From: CALLVY01 sp937899855
Lineage (GTDB): Bacteria; Bacteroidota; Bacteroidia; Chitinophagales; Saprospiraceae
Assembly: GCA_039820405.1 (NCBI GenBank)
Contig: JBCBQC010000046.1
Location: 1-48,278 of the forward strand
DNA length: 48,278 nt
Reading direction: 5' to 3'
Made by a program: the position numbers and the translations under genes. A model generated the notes under the pieces. That model did no database searches. It was not told where the DNA came from and worked only from the letters and a program-made list of their open reading frames with translations. Below are positions 25,498 through 34,604 of this stretch, in pieces. Numbering within the stretch: the stretch's first letter is position 1; each line of letters starts with the position of its first letter.

Positions 25498-28400
25498 CGA
25501 TCTGTCGGACGTCTTGTTGACTACCCCGTTGGATGCGGATGAAGTAGACACCGGCGGGGAGCGTTGCCAGCGAGACTTTGGGATTCGCCCCGGCATCCCA
25601 ATCCAATTCTTGAAGTACCGTTTGGCCAAAGATGTCCTGTACCAGCAGGCTCGCGGTACCGGCCTGTTCATCGTTGAAGAAGATGTTGACTTCGTCCGCC
25701 GTGGGATTGGGGAATACTTCGAACAAGCGTTTGCTCGCTTCGTATACCACGCTCTTGACGGGGGTATAGGATTTTTGTCCATCTACATCCACCTGCTCAA
25801 TCCGGTAGTAGTTTAGGCCCGGATAGGGGTTGCGGTCCAGATAGCCATAGTCGCTAACGGCGGTACTGAAGCCCTGGGCATCCACGTGGTGCAGTGCCTG
25901 CCAATCCTTGGCGTTCCAGCTGCGCTGAACTTCAAAGTAATGAGAATTGAGCTCGGTCGCCGTGCTCCAATCCAACTGGACGCCTTCGTCGGCCAGAGCG
26001 GCCCGGAAGGACAGCCACTCGACGGGGACCGCCGAGGTAACTTCAAAGCAATCGACACAGAGTCCGTCACCCAATCCCGAACAATTTCCGGTGGGATCGA
26101 CGTAGACTTTGATGTCGTAATTCGCACTGATATTCGCACTCATCGGAACGGTGAGGTTGCCCGTGATGGTAGAGGCATTCATGGCCATACCAACGAAGGT
26201 GAAGGTCGATACGCCATCACTGAATTCTACGCAATGCGCACTCGACCAATTGGTTCCGGTTCCCGTAATGCTGATGGCAAAGGTTTCTCCGATGCCTCCA
26301 TTGAGGGGGCTGGAGTTGATGGGGGGCGCTTCGGTGACGTTGAAACAGCTCGCGCAAACGCCATCGGATACGCCCGAGCAGGCACCACCGTCGACGTCGA
26401 AGACCGTGACGTTGTAATTGCTGCTGACGTTGGCGGTGGGCGGTACTACCAAATTACCGAGCAACTGTTGGCTACCGTTGGCCGTACCTACGAAGCTAAA
26501 ATTGCTCACCCCATCATCGAACTCGATACAGTGAGTTGTACCGTTGGCCCAGGTCGTATTCGTTCCCGAAACGATCACGGGGAAGTCATCGCCCTGAGCC
26601 AGGGAGCTGGGCGAGATAAAGCTGATGCTGGGAGTGGTAGCCGTTACCGTAAAGCAATCTTGGCAGATCCCATCATTTACCCCCACACAACTACCGACAT
26701 TATTATCGTACACCTTCACGTCGTAGTTGGAGCTGACGTTGGCCCCAATGGGGATACTCAGGGTGCCGGTAAGGGTAGAGGCATTAAAGGACATTCCCGT
26801 AAAATTGAAGGTCGACACCCCATCCGAGAACTCGACGCAGTGCGCACTCGACCAGGTCGAGCCCATCCCCGTAATCGTAACGCTAAAGGACGTATTCTGC
26901 TCGCCCGAAGTGGGGAATACCATAATCGTTGGGGCCGCTAGAACGGTAAAGCAATTCGTACAAGTCCCGTCCGATACTCCCGAACAGGAGCCGCCGTCCA
27001 CATCGTACACCGTGATGTCGTAATTGCTGCTGGGATTGGCATCGGCGGGAACCTCCAGGGTACCCGTCAGTTGTTGGCTCGAATTGGCCGTGCCCGTAAA
27101 GCTAAAAGTAGAGGTACCGTCCGAAAACTCCACACAGTGCGTCGTACCGCTGGCCCAGGTCGTATTCGTTCCCGAAATCGTGACGCTAAAAGCATCACAC
27201 TGCTGAATCGAATTGGGGTTGACGAAACTGACCACGGGAATGGCGGCCGTTACGCTAAAGCAATTCTCGCAGATTCCGTCGTTGACCCCGGAGCAATTGC
27301 CCATATTGTCATTGTATACCTTGACGTCATAGTTGCTGCTGACGTTGGCTCCAGCCGGAATATTGAGCGTACCGGTGAGCGTCGAAGCCGTAATGGCCGT
27401 CCCCGTAAAGTTGAAGGTCGACACCCCATCCGAGAATTCTACGCAGTGCGCACTCGACCAGGTCGAGCCCATTCCCGTCACCGTCACCCCGAAGGAACTG
27501 TTTTGTTCCCCCGAAGTGGGCGATAGCATAATCGTCGGGGCCGCCTGAACGGTAAAGCAATTCGTACAAGTCCCGTCCGATACTCCCGAACAGGAGCCGC
27601 CGTTGACGTCGTACACCGTGATGTCGTAATTGCTACCGGGGTTGGCATCGGCGGGAACCTCCAGGGTACCCGTCAGTTGTTGGCTCGAATTGGCCGTCCC
27701 CGTAAAGCTAAAAGTGGATACGCCATCGGAAAACTCCACACAGTGGGTCGTACCGCTGGCCCAGGTCGTATTCGTTCCCGAAATCGTAACGCTGAAAGCA
27801 TCGCACTGCTGGATCGAATTGGGGTTGACGAAACTGACCACCGGAATGGCGACCGTTACACTAAAGCAATTCTGGCAGAGTCCGTCGTTGATACCGGAGC
27901 AGTTGCCCAGGTTATCATTGTATACGGTAACATCGTAGTTGGAACTGACGTTGGCCCCAGCCGGAATATTGAGCGTACCGGTGAGCGTCGAAGCCGCGAG
28001 GGCCGTCCCCGTAAAGCTGAAGGTCGATACCCCATCTGAGAATTCCACGCAATGCGCACTCGACCAGGTTGTACCCGTACCCGTCACCGTCACCCCGAAA
28101 GAGCTGTTCTGCTCCCCCGAAGTGGGCGATAGCAGGATACCCGCCGAAGCGCTCACGGTAAAGCAGTTCGTACAAGTCCCGTCCGAGACCCCCGAACAGG
28201 AGCCGCCGTTGACATCGTATACTGTCACATCATAACCGGAGCTGACGTTGGCATTGAGCGGTACATTGAGGGTACCACTGAGTTGTTGAAAGGCATTGGC
28301 CGTCCCCGTGAAGCTAAAAGTCGACGTACCGTCGGATAGTTCGACGCAGTGCGTCGTGCCATTCGTCCAGGTCGTATTCGTTCCCGTGATGATCACCGCC

Positions 28401-28816
28401 GTCGAGGTCCCCTGTTGGGAGCTGGTCGGGCTAATGGATACGATGGGAACGGGGGCGGTGACGCTAAAACAGTTGGTACAGGTACCATCGGAAAGTCCGA
28501 AGCAGGACCCATTGCTAAAATTATACACCCGTACGTCGTAATTGGAACTGACGTTGGCACTGGCGGGAACGCTGAGGGTACCGGAGAGGGAGGAAGCCCC
28601 CAGGGCCGAAGCCACGAAAGAAAAGGTGGATACCCCGTCATCAAACTCGACGCAGTGCGAGCTTGACCAGGTCGTACCCGAACCGGTGACGGTGACACCA
28701 AAGGTGGTATTTTGTTCTCCGGAATTGGGAGATAACATGATCGTCTGGCTCCAAACGGGAATTACGAAAAGGAAAAGCAGACAATGTAACAATAGGTTTT
28801 TGGCCAGGAATTTCAT
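25487..28816 (-). CDS. giant T9SS-secreted protein of nine alternating Cys-rich repeats
   Basis: Extracellular protein of 1109 aa. The signal peptide covers residues 1-23 (MKFLAKNLLLHCLLFLFVIPVWSQ). Nine repeats of about 100 residues follow, alternating between type A (SPxSGEQNxxFGVTVTGxGTTWSSAHCVEF) and type B (ISGTNTTWxxGTTHCVEFSDG) in the order A-B-A-B-A-B-A-B-A. Each repeat carries four conserved Cys: one in HCVEF, one in (S/N)CxG and two in GxCxxCF. Residues 931-1030 form a linker beginning PVEWLSFRA, and the last 80 residues are a T9SS type A sorting domain (FEVFPNPTADEVNI...GVYFIRIQ). Adhesin or glycan-binding surface filament is a reasonable guess; repeat folds look IPT/TIG- or Ig-like by eye. 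The ATG at 28816 is preferred over 28849 because it opens the signal peptide. Confidence 0.88.
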   Translation of the reverse strand: MKFLAKNLLLHCLLFLFVIPVWSQTIMLSPNSGEQNTTFGVTVTGSGTTWSSSHCVEFDDGVSTFSFVASALGASSLSGTLSVPASANVSSNYDVRVYNFSNGSCFGLSDGTCTNCFSVTAPVPIVSISPTSSQQGTSTAVIITGTNTTWTNGTTHCVELSDGTSTFSFTGTANAFQQLSGTLNVPLNANVSSGYDVTVYDVNGGSCSGVSDGTCTNCFTVSASAGILLSPTSGEQNSSFGVTVTGTGTTWSSAHCVEFSDGVSTFSFTGTALAASTLTGTLNIPAGANVSSNYDVTVYNDNLGNCSGINDGLCQNCFSVTVAIPVVSFVNPNSIQQCDAFSVTISGTNTTWASGTTHCVEFSDGVSTFSFTGTANSSQQLTGTLEVPADANPGSNYDITVYDVNGGSCSGVSDGTCTNCFTVQAAPTIMLSPTSGEQNSSFGVTVTGMGSTWSSAHCVEFSDGVSTFNFTGTAITASTLTGTLNIPAGANVSSNYDVKVYNDNMGNCSGVNDGICENCFSVTAAIPVVSFVNPNSIQQCDAFSVTISGTNTTWASGTTHCVEFSDGTSTFSFTGTANSSQQLTGTLEVPADANPSSNYDITVYDVDGGSCSGVSDGTCTNCFTVLAAPTIMVFPTSGEQNTSFSVTITGMGSTWSSAHCVEFSDGVSTFNFTGMSFNASTLTGTLSIPIGANVSSNYDVKVYDNNVGSCVGVNDGICQDCFTVTATTPSISFISPSSLAQGDDFPVIVSGTNTTWANGTTHCIEFDDGVSNFSFVGTANGSQQLLGNLVVPPTANVSSNYNVTVFDVDGGACSGVSDGVCASCFNVTEAPPINSSPLNGGIGETFAISITGTGTNWSSAHCVEFSDGVSTFTFVGMAMNASTITGNLTVPMSANISANYDIKVYVDPTGNCSGLGDGLCVDCFEVTSAVPVEWLSFRAALADEGVQLDWSTATELNSHYFEVQRSWNAKDWQALHHVDAQGFSTAVSDYGYLDRNPYPGLNYYRIEQVDVDGQKSYTPVKSVVYEASKRLFEVFPNPTADEVNIFFNDEQAGTASLLVQDIFGQTVLQELDWDAGANPKVSLATLPAGVYFIRIQRGSQQDVRQIVKQ
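26030..28747 (-). repeat. tandem coding repeats, about 606-bp A-B period
   Basis: DNA-level tandem repetition inside the T9SS protein gene. The A-B pair recurs every 202 codons, and the central pairs are nearly identical (for example the stretch beginning at 26941 against that at 27547). The outer repeats are more diverged, as expected if copy number changes by recombination among central units. Confidence 0.9.
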
Positions 28817-28909
28817 TGAGGCGATCTGATGTTTTTCGTTTAGAATCAATTAGTTACGAAAATTTACCCGGTTATCCAAGCAAAAGTCGTGCAAAGCTCG
28901 ATACAACTT

Positions 28910-28917
28910 CAAAAATA
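28910..28917 (-). promoter_or_regulatory. TAnnTTTG promoter core (minus strand)
   Basis: TATTTTTG on the minus strand, about 94 bases before the start of the T9SS repeat protein at 28816. The surrounding 130-base gap is AT-rich. No firm -33 element was identified. Confidence 0.38.
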
Positions 28918-28975
28918 AGCCGTGAGGGCGATACCCTAAAGGTTGCCCTTGGTTTTGGGTAACGGATAAAGCCTC

Positions 28976-30790
28976 CTATTGTTGGGCCGAACGGATATTT
29001 TGCAGGAAAACCGCCTTCTTTTCCTGGTTGGTTTCCACCTTATTGACCCACTCCAGGGCCTCCGGGTAGCGCTTCATTTGAAAAAAGGAAAAGGCGAGGT
29101 TAAACATGCCCTCTTCGAATTTGGGGTTGATTTCCAGGGCTTGTAAGTAGAGCGGAATGGCCGCCTCGTATTCGCCCAATTGGACCAGGGTACTGGCGTA
29201 GTTGTTGGCGACGTTGAAGTTGTAGGGGTTGAGGACGTAGGCCGCGGCGAAGGGAGCTCGGGCCGCGGCGTAATCTCCGTCGTAGTAGTGGGCCAAGCCC
29301 TCGTACCACTTGAGGGGAATCACCGTGGGATTGACGGAGTACCAGATCGAGTGGCCCCGGCGCGCGTGTGTTATCATCAATTTGGTGTCGCGCGTGGCCA
29401 TGCCTACAATCACCTTTTCACCACTGATATTGGCCACCGAGCGGTAGTAGCAAATGGGCAGGTTGACGAGGAGGACAAAACTCAGGATCAGGCTCCCCTT
29501 GTGGCGAGCCGTGGGGGATAGGGAAAAGTAAGCCGGTCGTTTTGCCAACCACTCTTTGCCACGAAAAGCCGCAATGGCCAGTAGGAGGGACAGCAGGACC
29601 TGGTGCTCCGGACGCTCCTTGGGAAAGTCAAAAAAAGAAACGACGAGGTAGCCCACCAGGGTGGCAATCAGTACGATGCCTTCCTGCTGATCCACCAGTT
29701 TTCCGCGCCGCAAGCGATCGACCGCCGCGGCGAAGGCCCATCCAAAGATGACGAGAAAGAGCAGCAAGCCCAGTGTTCCCACCTCGGCCCAGACCTCTAG
29801 GAGGTCGTTGTGGACCCGGGTAAAGACCACGTCCTTTTCCTGGAGGCGATAGCCACCGCTCAGATTTTTACTGGGAAAAAGCAATTTCCAATTGCCACTC
29901 CCGCAGCCCAACCAGGGCTGATCGACGATCAAATCCCAGGTCTTGTACCACACGAAGAGCCGCTCGCTGCCCGACCCGCTGGTGAGGTAAGTATCGGGGT
30001 TGAGGTGGCGCAGGTAATCTTTTCCCACTCCGGTATTGCCGATGAGGAGCCCCCCGAAAAGAGCGAGGAGCAGGGCAAAGGGCAACACTCGCCGCAGGGC
30101 CAGCCGGCGGAGGGAGATGGAGGAGGTCAGGTAGTAGCCACCACTGATCAAGGCAGAGGTGCCAAGGGCCAGGTAAACGGCCCGACTGCGCAGCAGGAGG
30201 AGGAGCAGGACTTGAAAGCCCAGCAGCCAGTAAAACCAGGGAGCTTTGGGACGACGGATGGCGAAAAAAATATTGAGGCACAAGAGTAGAAACAGGTAGG
30301 AGGCCGCCAGATTTTTGTGCCCCGAGAGGCTGATGACTTTGTAGATCGCCTTGCCCCCCAATCCTTCGCTGAGGTAGGTTTGCGCCATCTGATAAGTCGT
30401 AAGCACGACGACAAAGGCACTGAGGCCGAGCAGTAACTTAGCCATTTGATCGCGGTGGACTTTGCCCTCCGCTAGCAGGTGACGCAGGACGTAGTACCCG
30501 ACGAAGAGTAGCAGGTATTTTTGACTGGTGAAAATCGCCTCCCCAAAATTTTTGGCCCAGCTGACGGACAGGAGGTTGAGGCAATAAAAGGCGAGCAAAC
30601 TCCAGTCGAGGACTTGTACATCGGTGCGACGCAGGTACGGAAGGACCAGCCACAGCCCCCCGTAAGCGAGTAGCGTCCAGACGGTAAAACGCCCCATGGT
30701 GTACTCGTCGAGGAAGGGGGTGATTTTGGTGAGGTAGAGTACCACCAGCAAACCGAAGAGAAAAAGAAGACTGCGTTTTTCGACCGACAT
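28976..30790 (-). CDS. O-antigen ligase family protein with C-terminal TPRs
   Basis: Inner-membrane Wzy_C-family protein of 604 aa. About 11-12 TM helices occupy residues 1-440, with the large-loop motif WLGCGSGNWKLLFPS and VHNDLLEVWAEVGTLGLLLFLVIF typical of WaaL/Wzy enzymes. Two to three TPR units follow (about 500-600: WYEGLAHYYDGDYAAARAPFAAAYVLNPYN, LVQLGEYEAAIPLYLQALEINPKFEEG). Fusion of Wzy_C with TPRs is common in Bacteroidota; the TPRs may dock an acceptor protein or polymerase partner. Together with the ligase at 24142 it brackets the T9SS repeat gene. O-polysaccharide ligase, polymerase and protein O-glycosyltransferase cannot be separated by sequence alone. Confidence 0.85.
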   Translation of the reverse strand: MSVEKRSLLFLFGLLVVLYLTKITPFLDEYTMGRFTVWTLLAYGGLWLVLPYLRRTDVQVLDWSLLAFYCLNLLSVSWAKNFGEAIFTSQKYLLLFVGYYVLRHLLAEGKVHRDQMAKLLLGLSAFVVVLTTYQMAQTYLSEGLGGKAIYKVISLSGHKNLAASYLFLLLCLNIFFAIRRPKAPWFYWLLGFQVLLLLLLRSRAVYLALGTSALISGGYYLTSSISLRRLALRRVLPFALLLALFGGLLIGNTGVGKDYLRHLNPDTYLTSGSGSERLFVWYKTWDLIVDQPWLGCGSGNWKLLFPSKNLSGGYRLQEKDVVFTRVHNDLLEVWAEVGTLGLLLFLVIFGWAFAAAVDRLRRGKLVDQQEGIVLIATLVGYLVVSFFDFPKERPEHQVLLSLLLAIAAFRGKEWLAKRPAYFSLSPTARHKGSLILSFVLLVNLPICYYRSVANISGEKVIVGMATRDTKLMITHARRGHSIWYSVNPTVIPLKWYEGLAHYYDGDYAAARAPFAAAYVLNPYNFNVANNYASTLVQLGEYEAAIPLYLQALEINPKFEEGMFNLAFSFFQMKRYPEALEWVNKVETNQEKKAVFLQNIRSAQQ

Positions 30791-30798
30791 GGAGCGGA

Positions 30799-30806
30799 TA
30801 ACTTTG
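30799..30806 (+). promoter_or_regulatory. TAnnTTTG promoter core
   Basis: TAACTTTG on the plus strand in the 130-base divergent gap, 114 bases upstream of the nucleotidyltransferase start at 30921. A second, weaker candidate (TAGCTTTA) lies at 30872-30879, nearer the gene. Confidence 0.35.
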
Positions 30807-30920
30807 CCACAAAAATGTGATGAATTGTGGATAAAAGATAAGTTGGGGCTGAAAAAGTAAGTATATTTCTCTAGCTTTACCTTCTAGCGCATTGAAAAAA
30901 CGCCAAACAGATCTCAACTC

Positions 30921-31904
30921 ATGGTGGGTAATCTCCGTTCAAGTCAGCGTAGTTTTATTGCCTCGGACAGTCCGCTGCACCGTGCGCTGATGCCCCTGTT
31001 GTATTACGAGATTTTTTCCTATCCCCTCACCCTGGAGGAAATTTTGCGCTTCAACCACGACTCCGAGAGCAACGTCGGGGAGTTGCAAGAAGCACTGGAC
31101 GAATTGGAGGCCCAATCCTACGTTTTTCGCTACCAAAAATACTACCTCACCCGGGATTGTCCCGACTGGATTATCCGACGGGAGGAGCACAACGCGCGGG
31201 CCGAGCGCTTCCTCGGCAAGGCCCAGCTGATGACCCATTTGATCCGCCGCTTTCCCTTCGTCCGGGGGGTCTTTCTCTCCGGTTCGCTGTCCAAAAACGT
31301 CATGCCCAAAGATGGGGACATCGACTACTTCGTCATTACGGAAGCGGGGCGCTTGTGGATTGCGCGCACCCTGCTGGTCTTGTTTAAAAAAATCTTTTTG
31401 CTCAACTCCTACAAGTACTTTTGCGTTAATTACTTTGTGGACATTGAGCACTTGGAAATCGAGGAAAAAAACCGCTTTACCGCTACCGAGATTGTGACGC
31501 TCTTACCCGTTTACAATCCCCAGCTTTACCAGCGGTTTTACGAAGCCAATCACTGGGTCGGTTCTTATTTCCCCCATTCCCTTCCCCGGAGTACCCGCGG
31601 TACCATCGCCCAACACAGTGGCTGGGGAAAACGCCTGCTTGAAAAGCTACTGCGGGGGCGTTGGGGCGATTGGCTAGATGCTTTTTTTATGAAGCGCACC
31701 CTCGGCTACTGGAACCGCAAATTCAAGAGCTTAAACCCCAATAATTTTTCCATTGCCCTCAAATCGCGGCGCTACGTGTCCAAGCACCACCCGCAGGATT
31801 TTCAACACCGCGTGATGAATGCCTACGAAGCCCGCATTCAAGATTTTGAGGAGCGGCATTTTTTACAAGTGGAACGACAAGCCGTCTGGCAACTGAAAGA
31901 TTGA
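30921..31904 (+). CDS. nucleotidyltransferase-fold protein
   Basis: Protein of 327 aa with a Pol-beta-like nucleotidyltransferase core: G121-S122 in LSGSLSKNV and D133-I-D135 in KDGDIDYFVIT form the GS...DxD metal/nucleotide site. The N-terminal 90 residues (LMPLLYYEIFSYPLTLEEILRF...) look like a winged-helix-type module. It is the first gene of an operon with a B12 radical SAM enzyme (5-base gap) and a methyltransferase. Its substrate is unknown; small nucleotidyltransferases of this type are often found near glycan and natural-product genes. Confidence 0.75.
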   Translation: MVGNLRSSQRSFIASDSPLHRALMPLLYYEIFSYPLTLEEILRFNHDSESNVGELQEALDELEAQSYVFRYQKYYLTRDCPDWIIRREEHNARAERFLGKAQLMTHLIRRFPFVRGVFLSGSLSKNVMPKDGDIDYFVITEAGRLWIARTLLVLFKKIFLLNSYKYFCVNYFVDIEHLEIEEKNRFTATEIVTLLPVYNPQLYQRFYEANHWVGSYFPHSLPRSTRGTIAQHSGWGKRLLEKLLRGRWGDWLDAFFMKRTLGYWNRKFKSLNPNNFSIALKSRRYVSKHHPQDFQHRVMNAYEARIQDFEERHFLQVERQAVWQLKD

Positions 31905-31909
31905 GCAGC

Positions 31910-33382
31910 ATGAACCGCGTCCTTTTGACCAACGCCTATTTTTATCGTTTTGATCCCAAGCAGTGGCGCGACCAGCGCCCCTACCCGCCCTACGGCACGA
32001 TTTACGCGGCCTCGGTGCTGCGCGAATGTGGCTTTGAGATCGACTTCTTTGATACCAACCTCCGCCACAGCCCCGACGAAATCCAGCCCCGCCTCGAAGC
32101 CGCACCCAATTACCTCGTCATTTACGACGACGGCTTCAACTACCTCAGCAAGATGTGTCTGACCCGGATGCGGGAGGCCGCCCTCGCGCTCATCACCCAC
32201 GCCCGGCCGGTGGTGGACCACATCCTGGTGTGTAGCTCGGACTCGACCGACCACTGCGAGACCTACCTCCGGGCCGGTGCCGATTTTATCCTCCTGGGAG
32301 AAGGTGAATTGACCCTCCAAGAATTACTGACCCAACTACGGGCCGGCACCCTCGTCGCGGCCGACACCCTGGGCATCGCCTATCTGGAAGCAGGAAAGGT
32401 CCGTAAAAACGGCCGCCGCCCCGTACTGCGCCAGCTCGACGAACTGCCCGACCCCGCCTGGGACCTGATCGATATGGCGGATTACCGCAAAATCTGGGTG
32501 GAAAGCCAGGGCTATTTTTCCCTAAACATCGCCACCACCCGGGGCTGCCCCTACAAGTGCAATTGGTGCGCCAAGCCCATCTACGGCAATCGCTACAACT
32601 CCCGCTCGCCCCGACGCGTAGCGGAAGAGATGAAACTGCTCATCGAAAAACACGGGGCCCAGCACTTTTGGGTTTGCGACGACATCTTTGGCCTCAAGCC
32701 CCGTTGGGTCCAGCAGTTCCGCGATGAATTGCGCGAACTGGGCATCCAACCCACTTACAAAATCCAATCCCGCGTCGACCTCCTGCTCAAGGAAGATACC
32801 ATCGACGCACTGGTCGAATCGGGCCTCCAAACGGTTTGGGTCGGCGCCGAATCCGGCTCCCAAGCCATCCTCGATGCTATGGATAAAGGTACCCAGGTAG
32901 AGCAGATCTACGAAGCTACCCGTCTCCTCAAAGCCAAATCGGTAGAGGTGGGCTTCTTCCTCCAGTTTGGCTATCTCGACGAGACCCTGAGTGATATTCA
33001 CCAGACCATCAAAATGGTCCTCGACCTCATGCCCGACGAAATCGGCGTCTCGGTATCCTACCCCCTCCCCGGTACCAAATTCTTTGAAAAGGTACAGTCC
33101 CAACTCGACAACAAACAAAACTGGACCGACTCCGATGACCTGGCTATGATGTACCAAGCGACCTATTCGCCCGCTTTTTACCGCCGCCTACACCGCTACA
33201 TCCACAAAATTTTCCGCCTCCGCCAGGGCTGGCTCCAACTCCGCAACAGCCTCCGCCATCCCGCTCAGCTCAATGCGCGGGGCTTGCGAGCCATCCTGGC
33301 CACCATCTACTACCTCCCCGCCAGTACCCTGGACTACTGGCTCCTGCGCCGACTCGAAAACCGTTCAATCGCGCGTTCATGA
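31910..33382 (+). CDS. B12-binding radical SAM enzyme (first copy)
   Basis: Radical SAM protein of 490 aa with an N-terminal Rossmann-like cobalamin-binding domain (about 1-150) and an Elp3/B12-type radical SAM core. The iron-sulfur cluster ligands are C213, C217 and C220 in RGCPYKCNWC. Later motifs include WVCDDIFGLKP, VWVGAESGSQAILDAMDKGT and FGYLDETLSDI. The classic cobalamin-ligating DxHxxG is absent, as in many class B radical SAM methylases. These enzymes usually methylate unreactive carbon or phosphorus centres in glycans, lipids or secondary metabolites. ATG at 31910 is used; the frame also has a TTG at 31901. It overlaps the next methyltransferase gene by 4 bases (ATGA). Confidence 0.87.
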   Translation: MNRVLLTNAYFYRFDPKQWRDQRPYPPYGTIYAASVLRECGFEIDFFDTNLRHSPDEIQPRLEAAPNYLVIYDDGFNYLSKMCLTRMREAALALITHARPVVDHILVCSSDSTDHCETYLRAGADFILLGEGELTLQELLTQLRAGTLVAADTLGIAYLEAGKVRKNGRRPVLRQLDELPDPAWDLIDMADYRKIWVESQGYFSLNIATTRGCPYKCNWCAKPIYGNRYNSRSPRRVAEEMKLLIEKHGAQHFWVCDDIFGLKPRWVQQFRDELRELGIQPTYKIQSRVDLLLKEDTIDALVESGLQTVWVGAESGSQAILDAMDKGTQVEQIYEATRLLKAKSVEVGFFLQFGYLDETLSDIHQTIKMVLDLMPDEIGVSVSYPLPGTKFFEKVQSQLDNKQNWTDSDDLAMMYQATYSPAFYRRLHRYIHKIFRLRQGWLQLRNSLRHPAQLNARGLRAILATIYYLPASTLDYWLLRRLENRSIARS

Positions 33383-34185
33383 AATCCGCCCCCTTTGATC
33401 GCGTAGCTGCGGATTACGACCGCCAGTTTACCGACACTCCCGTCGGCCGCCTCCAACGCGCCCGAGTCCACCGATTGCTAGATCAATTGCTGACCACGCC
33501 CGCGCTGGACCACGTCTTGGAATTCAGTTGCGGAACGGGAGCCGATGCCCGCTGGCTGGCCCAGCGCGGCTGCCACGTCCTCGCCACGGACAGCTCGCAG
33601 GGCATGATTGCTACGGCCCGAGAAAAAACAGCCCATTGGTCCTTCCCCTCCCCCGCCCCCACCTTTCGGGTCCTCCCTTTCGAACGACTCCACGAGCTGG
33701 AACTGGAACGCCCCGTAGATTTGGTCCTGTCCAATTTTGGTGGTCTCAACTGCTTATCGCCCGAGGCCCTACGGGAATGGGGCCAGGGCCTGGCCCCCCA
33801 AATACGTCCGGGAGGCTACCTAGCCGCCGTGGTGATGGGGCGTTTTTGCGCTTGGGAAACCGCGTATTTTCTGCTCAAGGGAAATTGGTCGCGGGCCTGG
33901 CGGCGACGCTCCAAGGGGCCAGTACTGGCGGACTTGGGAGATGGGGCCAGCATTGCGACCTGGTACTATTCGCCCCGCGAGTTTGCCCGGCACTGTGGCG
34001 CGCATTTTTCGGTAGTCGCCATTCGCCCCATCGGACTGGCGGTACCACCTTCCTATCTCGACCCCTGGTTTCGTCGTCGGCCGGGCTGGTTGCAGCGGCT
34101 GGCGTACTGGGAAGCGCGCTGGGGAGAGCGGGCCTGGGGAGCGGGCCTGGCGGATCATTATTGGATCTTGTTGCGACGCTCGTAA
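33379..34185 (+). CDS. class I SAM-dependent methyltransferase
   Basis: Methyltransferase of 268 aa. The SAM site is LEFSCGTGADARWLA (about 50-64), a variant of the usual E/DxGxGxG with Ser-Cys in the first positions. LATDSSQGMI (motif II) and VDLVLSNFGGLNCL (motif post-II) follow. Translationally coupled to the upstream radical SAM gene, it probably acts on the same product, for example O-methylating a sugar or lipid. It is followed by a 420-base non-coding stretch carrying an inverted copy of the element also found at the right edge of the window. Confidence 0.82.
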   Translation: MKSAPFDRVAADYDRQFTDTPVGRLQRARVHRLLDQLLTTPALDHVLEFSCGTGADARWLAQRGCHVLATDSSQGMIATAREKTAHWSFPSPAPTFRVLPFERLHELELERPVDLVLSNFGGLNCLSPEALREWGQGLAPQIRPGGYLAAVVMGRFCAWETAYFLLKGNWSRAWRRRSKGPVLADLGDGASIATWYYSPREFARHCGAHFSVVAIRPIGLAVPPSYLDPWFRRRPGWLQRLAYWEARWGERAWGAGLADHYWILLRRS

Positions 34186-34359
34186 AGGGAGGGGGGTGAG
34201 GATGGAGGACTTCAGTGGCATTGGAGGAGGATATGCCGGAAAGGGGGAGACGGAAAAGGGGGAAAAGTTATTGTAGTAGTGGAGCGGGTGAACAGGGGTG
34301 ATTTGGGAGGTAGGCAGAATTTTGCCCACTGGGTGGGCCCACCCTCTAGGCATCGACTC

Positions 34360-34604
34360 CAACGACGCCCCTTTGCGGCCACCGCACCAAGGTACAGCTC
34401 CGCTACCCCAACCCAGCGTTTCTAGCGCTGGTTGTAGTCTGAAAACGAGTTTCTCTCTACTCGAGCACTGGAAAAACTCCTTACATTGACGCTTTTCGCT
34501 GAAAATTCCATAAACAAAATCGGACTGCGCCTCAAAAAAAGCCCCTAAACCACTGATAATCAACCAGAAAAAACTTTGAAAAAAGTTGCCGCGCGTGCAA
34601 AAAT
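34360..34604 (-). repeat. structured interspersed repeat, copy 1
   Basis: The part 34368-34515 is about 93% identical (roughly eight substitutions plus one small indel, aligned by eye) to the reverse complement of 48121-48269. Looser similarity continues to the stop codon of the FkbM gene at 34605. Read on the minus strand it begins right after that stop with a T-rich stretch and GATTATCAG. It then carries hairpins CGAGT...ACTCG, CCAGCG...CGCTGG and GGTAGC-GGA-GCT..ACC. An open frame crosses it (to 33820, minus) but has no family resemblance. The remaining bases 34186-34359 show nothing I can identify. Confidence 0.75.

Noticed and set aside
25886..28666. Several plus-strand open frames with repeated similar sequence, resembling a repeat family
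   Set aside because: They are antisense shadows of the nine coding repeats of the T9SS protein.
26030..28747. Regular repeats considered as a CRISPR array
   Set aside because: The period is about 300/606 bases, in frame, with protein-level conservation and no unique spacers.
28920..28975. Nested hairpin (TACCC/GGGTA around AAGG-GCAA-CCTT on the minus strand) as terminator of the TPR ligase
   Set aside because: The stems are short and interrupted and no T run follows, so it is not a convincing terminator.
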